This document shows positions 1-6,121 of a stretch of 12,456 nt of DNA, piece by piece. The stretch is from DASXVX01 sp036504075 (GTDB lineage: Bacteria > Bacillota > Sulfobacillia > Symbiobacteriales > Symbiobacteriaceae): the NCBI GenBank assembly GCA_036504075.1, contig DASXVX010000070.1, positions 1 to 12,456 of the forward strand, read 5' to 3'. A model generated the notes under the pieces. It was not told where the DNA came from and did not search any database. It saw only the letters and a program-made list of their open reading frames with translations. The position numbers and the translations under genes are program-made. Numbering within the stretch: the first letter of the stretch is position 1; each line of letters begins with the position of its first letter.

Positions 1-240
1 GATGTGTCAGTCGCGGGATGACTCCAACTTCAACCCGGTAACAGGAATGACAACCGAAATCGCGAACCAACCTGGGTATGGATTACATTGCATCCACCAG
101 GAGGGTTCGCTCTGTGGCTCGTAACAACCACCAAACCCACCTGGTGGATGCAATGTAATCCATACCCAGGTTGGTTCGCGATTTCGGTTGTCATTCCTGT
201 TACCGGGTTGAAGTTGGAGTCATCCCGCGACTGACACATC
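1..240. repeat. Long inverted repeat with perfect 100-base arms downstream of the recombinase operon
   Basis: Bases 1-100 are the exact reverse complement of 141-240. Pairing continues imperfectly inward (101/140, then 103-107 with 134-138), and GTGG 114-117 can pair with CCAC 128-131, so the segment could fold almost to its centre. The right arm contains the last seven codons and stop of the tnpC-like gene (220-240); the left arm repeats these codons on the plus strand. The left arm begins at base 1, so the palindrome may extend outside the window. It could be the junction of two elements lying tail to tail, a true element end, or a fold-back assembly artefact. The sequence alone cannot decide between these. 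I see no gene inside: open frames in the arms are by-products of the symmetry. Confidence 0.95.
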
Positions 241-1014
241 TGCGAACATTCGATGTGCGGAATGCGGGTCTAGGTGGCGGACCTTGTCCCGCATGCGCAC
301 GACTTTCTTGGCGAACAGTCGGAGCCGTAGGTCTTTGGCTTGCTCTTCAGCCTCTTGCGCTCGTTTGAGGGCTTCCTGAAGTGGTCGGTGGATCTCCTCA
401 TCCGTCACCCCTGACCCAGCCGTGTAGAGGCCGTTCACCCTCTTCTGGAAGTCTCGAATCTGTGCGTCCTTGGCGTCCAAGGCTCGCCGCGTCTTCTCAA
501 CCTGGGCCTCGGCTTTTTCCGCCCGGAGTCGCAACTGGAGCAGGTCATCGTTGAGTCGAAGCCATTGCTCGTCCTGCACGGCCGAGCCTTGCTCCAGCTC
601 TAGCACACGGTTTGCGAGTTCATCCTTACCCTTCCGCATGAGCCGCTGCCGAACTCTGGCGGTGTCCCGGTTGGGGTCTATGGGCCGTTGCACGGGTGCG
701 CCGGTCCGGCCACCACCTGTGCTCTTGTGGCTCGGAGCGCCTTTCCACGATTTGTGACGGCTGTAGTAGGCCTTGGCATCCGGATTGTTGAGGATCGCGC
801 TCTCCGACACACCGCGCCCCTCGGGGTCCATCTCCTTGGACTTGCGTGAGACGGAGGCCAAGGATACCTTCTGCTGCTCCTTCACCAGGGCATCGACAGC
901 CTGCCGCACGAGGTCAACGGTGCGCTGACGTTTTGGCTCGTAGACCTTCTCCTTCAGCCAGGAGGGGGCTTCAGTCGGCGGCATCGAGGTTGTCCAGTCG
1001 GATGAACGCGACAC
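220..1014 (-). CDS. Tn554 TnpC-like (DUF6262-type) coiled-coil accessory protein of the recombinase operon
   Basis: This is the third gene of the recombinase operon, about 264 aa. The N-terminal part (around residues 30-90) has the pattern of small proteins encoded beside Tn554-type recombinases: a helix beginning RTVDLVRQAVDAL, then a turn-helix like segment VSLASVSRKS, then a short Tyr/Arg-containing helix. Residues 120-195 and 205-245 are rich in charged heptads (LELEQ, LRLRAEKAEAQ, AQEAEEQAKDLRLR) and should form coiled coils. In Tn554 the TnpC protein (about 125 aa) influences orientation and frequency of transposition; a similar role is inferred here, though this protein is twice as long. 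I chose GTG at 1014 because AGGAGGG (1024-1030) lies about 10 nt upstream. ATG at 1023 abuts that site, and ATG at 984 has no clear site. The gene overlaps the end of tnpB by about 44 nt, and its last codons lie in the large palindrome. Confidence 0.7.
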   Translation of the reverse strand: MSRSSDWTTSMPPTEAPSWLKEKVYEPKRQRTVDLVRQAVDALVKEQQKVSLASVSRKSKEMDPEGRGVSESAILNNPDAKAYYSRHKSWKGAPSHKSTGGGRTGAPVQRPIDPNRDTARVRQRLMRKGKDELANRVLELEQGSAVQDEQWLRLNDDLLQLRLRAEKAEAQVEKTRRALDAKDAQIRDFQKRVNGLYTAGSGVTDEEIHRPLQEALKRAQEAEEQAKDLRLRLFAKKVVRMRDKVRHLDPHSAHRMFADVSVAG

Positions 1015-3211
1015 GGGTCCCATCCCTCCTGTATTGCTCCATCATGTCCATCTCGGCCAGTTCGGCGTCACAGTCACGGAGTAACTGCTCCAGGCGGCTT
1101 ACCTCCGGCATTAGCCCTTCAGCCCGGCAGAAGTCGAGTTGCATCCTGGCCCATTCCTTCTTGCGTTCAACCTGGTACCGTTTGGTCGGGTCTACGACTT
1201 TGCCGGCACAGCCAACGCAGGCGAACTTGGCGGCGCAGAAGCCGTGGCTCACGCAATGCCCGCCTTCGACATCGGCCAGCGTCCCCGCCTTCCCCGCAGC
1301 ATCTTCGTAAAGCCGTACCTGTTCCTCCGGTGCACGGAGGACCTGCTTCCCGAGGTTGACGTTCGCGGCGAACCGCATGAGAAGCTGGTCGTGGTGTTCG
1401 GCGATCATCGAATCAGTCGGCTGGCTGTAGTAATCGGTGACCTCGATGTCCTTCTGCTGGAGCCACTCCCGGACAACGTCCTTGGGAATCTTGAGCACCT
1501 GCACGGCGTGCGTGGCGAAGCAATGGCGCAGAGTGTGGGCCGTGACCACCACGTTGCCGCCTTCCTGGGTCTTAAAGGCCATGCCGTGAAGAATGAACTT
1601 CATGCAGGCGGTAATTGCGATGTCGCGAAGGTGACGGCCACTGTACTGGAACAGATAGGGTTGCTTATTCTTAAAGCGGAACGAGCGGGCGTTCTGGGAG
1701 TCAAAATTGACCTCCCGGAGGTTATCCTTTACGGTCAGCCCGTAGTGGTCTTGGAGCATCTGCATGGTCATCCGCATCAAGCGAATCTGCTCCGTCCCGA
1801 TGTAGTAGGGGTGTGGCTCGTCGCGCCGCTCACCTTTCGGGATTAACATGAGGCAGACACGCTCACGTGGTCCTTGGTCACTGGCTCCTGGTGGGGCTGG
1901 CTGCGTCACTCGCTTTAGGCATTCTGGGGTCATCCGGATCTGCATCGCCTCATTGATTCGCATCCCCGTCGTCGTAAAGGTGTCCAGGGCCAACAGGCCG
2001 AACATGGCTGCGGCATAGAGCGGTTCTATAGGAATCAACACGCCTTCGGCCGCACGCTGGGCATCGGACATGAATAGAGCTTCTGCCTTGGGCCAAGTCA
2101 GAAGTCCCGCCGTCATGCCATGGAAGGGTGTAGTCAACGCCTCTGGCTTCTCGTCATCCCCGTATCCCCATGCACGAACGTACTCCTGCTTTGCATGGAC
2201 TTCTTCTTCCGTTCCATGCCGCGGACCATTCCCCAGCAGTCCACGGCGCAACAGCTCCTCAAACCATAGGCCTTCGGCCGGGCCATCTCCGACCAGGTGC
2301 TCCGCATGGACAAATTCCAAGAAGAGGCGGTTCTGCCCGTCGGAATAGGCCCCGGTCTTGGTCGTGGCTGCCTTGACCGAGTGTGGCGAATACTTGTCCT
2401 TATGGGCGAATACGAACGAGCGGCGGTCCCAGATGCGGAAGTGCAGCCGTTCCTGGGGTGGAATGCCTTGTTCCCTCTCCTCGCTTTCGTCGTAGCAGTA
2501 GGAGATTGGCAGGGTGAACGGCTTACCGCTCTGTAGTTCCTTCATGGCATCGTGGTAAGCTTGGCGGACGCGGGCGAGGCGGTTGAGGCGCAGTTGTGCC
2601 ATGGCTCGAATCGCAGGAAGACTGGGTACGACCGCATCTGTAGCGGCCTTACGGGCCTTCCTTGCCTTCTGTTGAGCGTCCCCGCTGAGTTTCCCCACCC
2701 AGTGAAGCTGTCCTTTATCGGGTATGGGCAAGGAAAACGGCTCGTACAGCCTGCGTTCCGCGGGTGGTAGGCTCTTTAGCCATCGATCAACCTGTATGGC
2801 AGCGGTGTTATATTTCTTCCATGTATCGCTCTTGGTGTTAAGGGAGTCCTCTGGCAATACCTGGCCAGATAGGTAAGCTCGGAAGACTTCAGTGGCGTTC
2901 CAGTCCTCCATCAACTCATAGCCAAGAATTCCGAACAATTCACGGAAGCGCGGGGCGACATACTTCAGAACGTTGAGAACTGTATTCGCCTGCAGTCTAC
3001 GAGCTGTCATCACGAGTGCAGCGAGGGCGAGATGGTCCGCCCACGGGTTGCCGACGACATTGTGCTCCAAGTAGACCACAACCGACTCCTCGACCTCCGG
3101 CCACTCACCCTCATTCCCAGGGGCACCGCAGGTCTTAGGAGCAACCAGGACTTCCGGGGCGATCTTCCCTGCAAGGCGCTGCCACGGCGTTGTCTTGCCA
3201 TCATTCGGCAC
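971..3211 (-). CDS. Tn554 TnpB-like large tyrosine recombinase
   Basis: A tyrosine recombinase/transposase of the TnpB type, expected to work with the upstream recombinase in DNA strand exchange. Numbering is from an upstream in-frame ATG at 3295 (subtract 28 for the start chosen here). The catalytic core has Arg446 (TTTGMRINEA), Lys487 (LIPKGER), His587-x-x-Arg590-His591 (HTLRHCFAT) and nucleophile Tyr623 (TDYYSQP). The position that is usually His or Trp, nine residues before the Tyr, is Gln614. After the core, Cys681, Cys687, Cys693 and Cys696 with His684 form a probable metal-binding cluster, as in Tn554 TnpB (630 aa). The N-terminal 420 residues are the longer DNA-binding and arm region. 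I chose GTG at 3211 because GGAGG (3220-3224) is 8 nt upstream; this gives 746 aa and an 11-nt overlap with tnpA, suggesting translational coupling. ATG codons at 3295 and 3256 lack good sites. Confidence 0.85.
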   Translation of the reverse strand: MPNDGKTTPWQRLAGKIAPEVLVAPKTCGAPGNEGEWPEVEESVVVYLEHNVVGNPWADHLALAALVMTARRLQANTVLNVLKYVAPRFRELFGILGYELMEDWNATEVFRAYLSGQVLPEDSLNTKSDTWKKYNTAAIQVDRWLKSLPPAERRLYEPFSLPIPDKGQLHWVGKLSGDAQQKARKARKAATDAVVPSLPAIRAMAQLRLNRLARVRQAYHDAMKELQSGKPFTLPISYCYDESEEREQGIPPQERLHFRIWDRRSFVFAHKDKYSPHSVKAATTKTGAYSDGQNRLFLEFVHAEHLVGDGPAEGLWFEELLRRGLLGNGPRHGTEEEVHAKQEYVRAWGYGDDEKPEALTTPFHGMTAGLLTWPKAEALFMSDAQRAAEGVLIPIEPLYAAAMFGLLALDTFTTTGMRINEAMQIRMTPECLKRVTQPAPPGASDQGPRERVCLMLIPKGERRDEPHPYYIGTEQIRLMRMTMQMLQDHYGLTVKDNLREVNFDSQNARSFRFKNKQPYLFQYSGRHLRDIAITACMKFILHGMAFKTQEGGNVVVTAHTLRHCFATHAVQVLKIPKDVVREWLQQKDIEVTDYYSQPTDSMIAEHHDQLLMRFAANVNLGKQVLRAPEEQVRLYEDAAGKAGTLADVEGGHCVSHGFCAAKFACVGCAGKVVDPTKRYQVERKKEWARMQLDFCRAEGLMPEVSRLEQLLRDCDAELAEMDMMEQYRRDGTRVAFIRLDNLDAAD

Positions 3212-4637
3212 TCTGGTCGCCTCCAATAATGTCCATGAGGAAGGCGAGGTCGTCATTGTGAGGCGCTTCTTCAGCCGCCTTCTTACCATGGACAATCGGT
3301 TGCTGGTTCTTGGGACGCCTCCGCTTCAGTTCGGCCATCGCCTGCTTCTTGGACTGCTCCATCAGGTTGTGAACCCTGTCCTGCACCTCTGCATGGCGCT
3401 GGGCATCGAAGTAGTGCTGGTAGACCTCAATCATGGCCATACCGCTCTTCCACTTCATGTACTCCACTAGCTCACGCAGCCGCCGCTGCACCTCGCCTTC
3501 TGTCCGGGCGGTCTCGTAGATCGTGCGGACCGCCATCGTCACGTACCAATGGCGCGCTTGGTGCGGATCGGCGTCAATCCTCGCCGCCTTGCAGGCCGGG
3601 TTCCAGTAGTGCTGCCGAAAGGTCTTCGGGCTGAGGGGAGTTCCACGTTCCGTCAGGAACAGCGGCACTTCCAGCAGGTTCACGCCCTTCCGCTTCGCCA
3701 GCTTTACGTAGTCCTCGACCCCATGGCCGTTCGGGTCGTGCTTGCGCCGCTCCGTGTCGAAGTAGCGCCGGAGGAGTTTGGCCGTGTCGTCATGCCAACG
3801 GAAGAACTTGACCCGTTTGCCGTTGCTGCCCTTGCTGGTGGCGTTGGCCTCACGAAGCAGCCCTCTGGCCTGCCAGTCGCCGAGCGTGAGGGCCAGCACC
3901 TCCGAGATGCGACCGCCGGACTCGAACAGGATGCGGGTGACACACTCTTCCCGCAGGTTCCAGCCGTTCACCCTGCTCCCACCCGCCAGCACCAGCCCCG
4001 GCAGCTTGGGGTCATCCACCACCTGGGGCAGCCACTCGTCCCCCTGGATGCGGAAGTAGCTGTCCGACAGACGCCGCTTCCGACGCGGCTCCTCCGTGCC
4101 GCCCAGCAGCGACATGCGCGGGAACTCCCGCATTTCGGCTTCCATCTCCTCCAAGGCGGCCAACGCATCTGCAGACAGCTTGGAGACCGACTCCACCAGC
4201 GGGTTGTCAAGGAACGGGTAATAGCCCCTGGTCACCATGACTCCGTAGAATAGCTTCAGCGCAGAGAGAAAGACCCGGATGGTGCTGCGGCTTTCTCCTG
4301 TCACCTCTACAACTTGAAAGCCATACTTGTGCGGACGGACCCGGCACCGCAGCTTCTGGATCAGATAGTCGTCGACCGCCTGCCTTAGTTGCTCAGGAGG
4401 ACTGTCCCACCGGTTCCCCGCCCGCACCTGCCACTCGTCCACCTCCAGCCACGTAAAGAAGGGGAGCGCCGCACTCAGGTAGGTTTGGGCGGTCTTGCCG
4501 CTCGTTCGTTCGGCTGATTCCTTCGCCGCGACTGTCAGGGGCATGTGCAAGGTTCCCAGACGGTCAAAAACAAGGACAGGGTGGCGGTGAGTTGCGGCGG
4601 AGGGCCGCGCCACAGCGCGGTACGCCTTGATTACCAA
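3201..4637 (-). CDS. Tn554 TnpA-like tyrosine recombinase (first gene of the recombinase trio)
   Basis: A 478-aa tyrosine site-specific recombinase. The SAM-like N-terminal DNA-binding half (about 40-160) has the usual helices around QTYLSAALPFFTWL and IRVFLSALKLFYGVMV. The catalytic domain carries Arg243 (GGRISEVLALTL), Lys269 (ATSKG), His359-x-x-Arg362-His363 (HQARHWYVT), Trp396 in the His/Trp position (YMKWKSG) and nucleophile Tyr406 (EVYQHYF). Trp396 and Tyr406 are ten residues apart rather than the common nine. It is followed at once by a larger recombinase and a coiled-coil protein, the Tn554 tnpABC order, so it probably mediates site-specific integration and excision. The start is TTG at 4637 with GAGG four nt upstream; this is the least certain point, and ATG at codon 32 is an alternative. 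The C-terminal tail (430-455) is Lys/Arg-rich. Confidence 0.87.
   Translation of the reverse strand: MVIKAYRAVARPSAATHRHPVLVFDRLGTLHMPLTVAAKESAERTSGKTAQTYLSAALPFFTWLEVDEWQVRAGNRWDSPPEQLRQAVDDYLIQKLRCRVRPHKYGFQVVEVTGESRSTIRVFLSALKLFYGVMVTRGYYPFLDNPLVESVSKLSADALAALEEMEAEMREFPRMSLLGGTEEPRRKRRLSDSYFRIQGDEWLPQVVDDPKLPGLVLAGGSRVNGWNLREECVTRILFESGGRISEVLALTLGDWQARGLLREANATSKGSNGKRVKFFRWHDDTAKLLRRYFDTERRKHDPNGHGVEDYVKLAKRKGVNLLEVPLFLTERGTPLSPKTFRQHYWNPACKAARIDADPHQARHWYVTMAVRTIYETARTEGEVQRRLRELVEYMKWKSGMAMIEVYQHYFDAQRHAEVQDRVHNLMEQSKKQAMAELKRRRPKNQQPIVHGKKAAEEAPHNDDLAFLMDIIGGDQSAE
3220..3224 (-). promoter_or_regulatory. Ribosome binding site deciding the tnpB-like start
   Basis: GGAGG on the minus strand, 8 nt before GTG at 3211, lies inside the last codons of the tnpA-like gene. 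It favours a GTG start over two in-frame ATG codons further upstream that would cause overlaps of 56 or 95 nt. Confidence 0.7.
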
Positions 4638-4720
4638 ACATCCTCAACTCTTTCGTGTAGTGAGAGTATGAGGCTATATGCTTCAATGCCGAACGCCGTT
4701 GCCCTGCTTCCGGGGACACG

Positions 4721-4773
4721 AAAAACAGCCGCCAAATCTATGCAGTGGTTCTGCATAGACTCGGCGGCTGTTT
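4721..4773 (-). terminator. Large hairpin followed by five T on the minus strand, probable terminator
   Basis: AAACAGCCGCC (4723-4733) pairs with 4763-4773. After a 3x3 internal loop, TCTATGCAG (4737-4745) pairs with 4751-4759 around a TGGTT loop. Read on the minus strand, the stem ends in GGCGGCTG followed by five T. It would stop transcripts entering from the small gene at 5047 before they reach the recombinase genes. A 20-bp stem with an internal loop could also be a recombinase or replication site. Confidence 0.55.
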
Positions 4774-4812
4774 GGTTACATTTGCGAACCGTTACGGCAA
4801 AGGTCGGTTACA
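4774..4812. repeat. Three GTTAC motifs at 16-bp spacing
   Basis: GTTAC starts at 4775, 4791 and 4807, in the contexts GGTTACATTTGCGAAC, CGTTACGGCAAAGGTC and GGTTACAGG. The fixed 16-bp spacing directly beside the large hairpin suggests an array of protein-binding sites, possibly for one of the recombinases. The motif is short, so chance is not excluded. Confidence 0.4.
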
Positions 4813-4957
4813 GGTGGGGCGCCCCTTCTCACCTAGAATCACCCTTGGCCGACAGCATGGCTAAGAGCACCGGGCGATTCGAGGTTCGGAGTTCGCAGTT
4901 GCCGTCCCACATGATAGGACGGCGGCGACTGTCGTTTGCAATCCGAGACAGAAGCCG

Positions 4958-5047
4958 CTACTTGCTAGCGAAGCGCATGGCCGCGATCACGATCAGCACG
5001 ACATAGATGAACGTGAGTACATTCATCTTGACGGTAATGACCACCAT
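4958..5047 (-). CDS. Small membrane peptide of 29 residues, unknown function
   Basis: A short frame from ATG at 5047 to TAG at 4958. The product is hydrophobic, with one probable membrane helix (VLTFIYVVLIVIAAM, residues 10-24) and a short basic tail (RFASK). A strong ribosome binding site, AAAGGGGTGA (5053-5062), stands 5 nt before the ATG. Twenty-five of 30 codons end in G or C, as expected for real coding in this genome. Both lines of evidence argue that it is translated. It stands alone on the minus strand: no gene lies within 440 bp upstream, and a hairpin with a T run lies about 185 nt downstream. I do not recognise the family. Small toxin, transporter subunit or stress peptide are all possible, and none is shown. 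Confidence 0.6.
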   Translation of the reverse strand: MVVITVKMNVLTFIYVVLIVIAAMRFASK

Positions 5048-5102
5048 CGGCGTCACCCCTTTCAGGGCTCGGCCTGCCGCAACTCCCAGATTCAGGATAT
5101 CA

Positions 5103-5145
5103 CAGAACGCACTTTCGGCTTGTCGAAGGCCGGAGTGCGTTTCTG
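5103..5145. other. Composite hairpin upstream of the small membrane peptide gene
   Basis: CAGAA (5103-5107) pairs with TTCTG (5141-5145), CGCACT (5108-5113) with AGTGCG (5134-5139), leaving T5140 bulged, and CGGC (5116-5119) with GCCG (5129-5132). It lies about 60-100 nt upstream of the small gene and could be a terminator of plus-strand transcription, a leader structure or an operator. There is no strong T run. Confidence 0.45.
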
Positions 5146-5194
5146 TCTATTATTCGCCAAATGTCGACATGAGCTGAACCGAAGGCGTCCCGCA

Positions 5195-5232
5195 CAAGCG
5201 CATTATGCTGCGTGCGCTTGCGTGCAAGCGCA
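5195..5232. repeat. Three interchangeable stem arms (CAAGCGCA / TGCGCTTG / CAAGCGCA)
   Basis: CAAGCGCA occurs at 5195-5202 and 5225-5232, and its complement TGCGCTTG at 5213-5220 can pair with either. The inner pair is a near-perfect palindrome (5213-5232). Two mutually exclusive hairpins of the attenuator type are therefore possible, but a role is unproven. Confidence 0.45.
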
Positions 5233-5410
5233 TGAGCCCCGATTGGCGTGTATACGCTCGTTTGCAAGCCTGTGTGAGGGCAGGAAGCCGCTCCCGCGCG
5301 AGCGGGCCGGAGAGCCCATAAGGGCGAGGGCATGTGCGACACAGGATGCGGGCGTTTCCGCCCTGCGGCGGCCTTACCTGCGTTTGCCGCTCCAGAAGGT
5401 CGCAGACGCC

Positions 5411-5490
5411 TGCGTGCGGTCTCATGAGCCTGCGTGCGGTCTCATGAGCTTGCGTGCGGTCTCCGAAGCCTGCGTGCGGTTTTTCGGACC
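5411..5490. repeat. Four-copy tandem array of a 20-bp unit beside rnhB
   Basis: TGCGTGCGGT begins at 5411, 5431, 5451 and 5471, giving a strict 20-bp period. The second half of the unit is CTCATGAGCC in copy 1, CTCATGAGCT in copy 2, and diverged in copies 3 and 4. CTCATGAG is itself a palindrome. A related copy (15 of 20 identical) lies at 5219-5238, so the array was probably once longer or dispersed. There are no unique spacers, so it is not a CRISPR. It starts 5 bp beyond the rnhB stop and would be transcribed in the 3' end of the patatin-MFS-rnhB message if that message reads through. Confidence 0.85.
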
Positions 5491-5494
5491 TGCT

Positions 5495-6121
5495 CTAAAA
5501 CAGCTTGATCTGCCGGTGGTCGATGAACGTGATCCGATGAATGGGGCACGGACCTTGCGCGTCCAATGCGGCAAAGTGCTCCCTGGCCGCGTAGCCCTTG
5601 TGCTTGGCGAAGCCGTACCCGGGATATTGCCCGTCGTACGCCACCATCATCCGGTCCCGGGTCACCTTGGCCAACACCGAGCCAGCGGCGATCGACAGCA
5701 CTTTCCGGTCGCCGCCAATTACACTACGCTGCGGCCCTTCCCACCCCGGCAGCTTTGCATTGCCGTCGACCAGGAGGCAGGGACCCGGCGTGGTCAAACC
5801 CGCCATCTTCAGCGCCGCCGCCGCCGCCAGGGCCATGGCCTCGAACGTGGCATTGCGAATGTTGATCTGGTCGACCCGCCGGTTGTCGACCACGCCGACC
5901 CCCCAGCCGAGCGCCGCCGCGCAGATGCGATCGTAGGCCGCCTCCCGTCGCTTTTCCGACAGCTTTTTCGAATCGTCGACGCCCGTCAGCACGACGCCTG
6001 CGGGCAGAATGCACGCCCCGGCCACCACCGGCCCCGCCAGGGGGCCGCGGCCGGCCTCGTCCACCCCGACAACAGCGAAGCCGTGGTGCCAGAGAACCCG
6101 TTCCATGCGGAGGTCAGCCAT
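5495..6121 (-). CDS. rnhB: Ribonuclease HII
   Basis: A 208-aa RNase HII that cleaves the RNA strand of RNA-DNA hybrids and nicks at single ribonucleotides misincorporated into DNA; cytoplasmic. The family signature is clear: Asp21-Glu22 in GVDEAGRGPLAGPVVAGA, Asp119 (LLVDGN) and Asp156 (KVTRDR) make the metal-binding DEDD set. IGGDRKVLSIAAGSVLAK and YGFAKHKGYAAREH match conserved blocks. Length is normal for the bacterial enzyme. The ATG at 6121 overlaps the MFS stop (ATGGCTGA, 8 nt), indicating translational coupling as last gene of the patatin-MFS-rnhB operon. ATG at codon 6 (6106) is an alternative start. A 20-bp repeat array follows directly. Confidence 0.97.
   Translation of the reverse strand: MADLRMERVLWHHGFAVVGVDEAGRGPLAGPVVAGACILPAGVVLTGVDDSKKLSEKRREAAYDRICAAALGWGVGVVDNRRVDQINIRNATFEAMALAAAAALKMAGLTTPGPCLLVDGNAKLPGWEGPQRSVIGGDRKVLSIAAGSVLAKVTRDRMMVAYDGQYPGYGFAKHKGYAAREHFAALDAQGPCPIHRITFIDHRQIKLF

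Larger units (their letters stand above)
4638..4957. other. Gene-free stretch upstream of the recombinase operon
   Basis: No convincing coding frame is seen. It holds a 51-base hairpin (4723-4773), three GTTAC motifs at exactly 16-bp spacing (4775, 4791, 4807), a GC-rich self-complementary stretch (AGGTG to CACCT, 4813-4836) and a 7-bp-stem hairpin (4901-4907 with 4917-4923). One end of the recombinase-bearing element should lie near here or beyond, but no insertion boundary or target duplication can be fixed without the empty site. No good promoter for the recombinase operon was recognised; CATATA and CATACT near 4660-4680 are the only AT-rich candidates. Confidence 0.6.
5048..5494. other. 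Repeat- and hairpin-rich stretch without recognised genes, downstream of rnhB
   Basis: Open frames here are short, lack ribosome binding sites and look like chance in GC-rich DNA. The stretch contains the leader of the small membrane peptide gene, a composite hairpin (5103-5145), mutually exclusive stems (5195-5232) and a 20-bp tandem array (5411-5490). Promoter candidates for the small gene on the minus strand are weak: TCGACA (5121-5126) 18 bp before TGATAT (5097-5102), and an isolated AATAAT (5149-5154). Confidence 0.5.

Noticed and set aside
30..239. A 69-codon minus-strand frame inside the palindrome
   Set aside because: It spans both arms of the inverted repeat, has no ribosome binding site and no similarity to anything I recognise.
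5411..5490. CRISPR array
   Set aside because: The unit is 20 bp in head-to-tail tandem with no unique spacers, and no cas genes are near.
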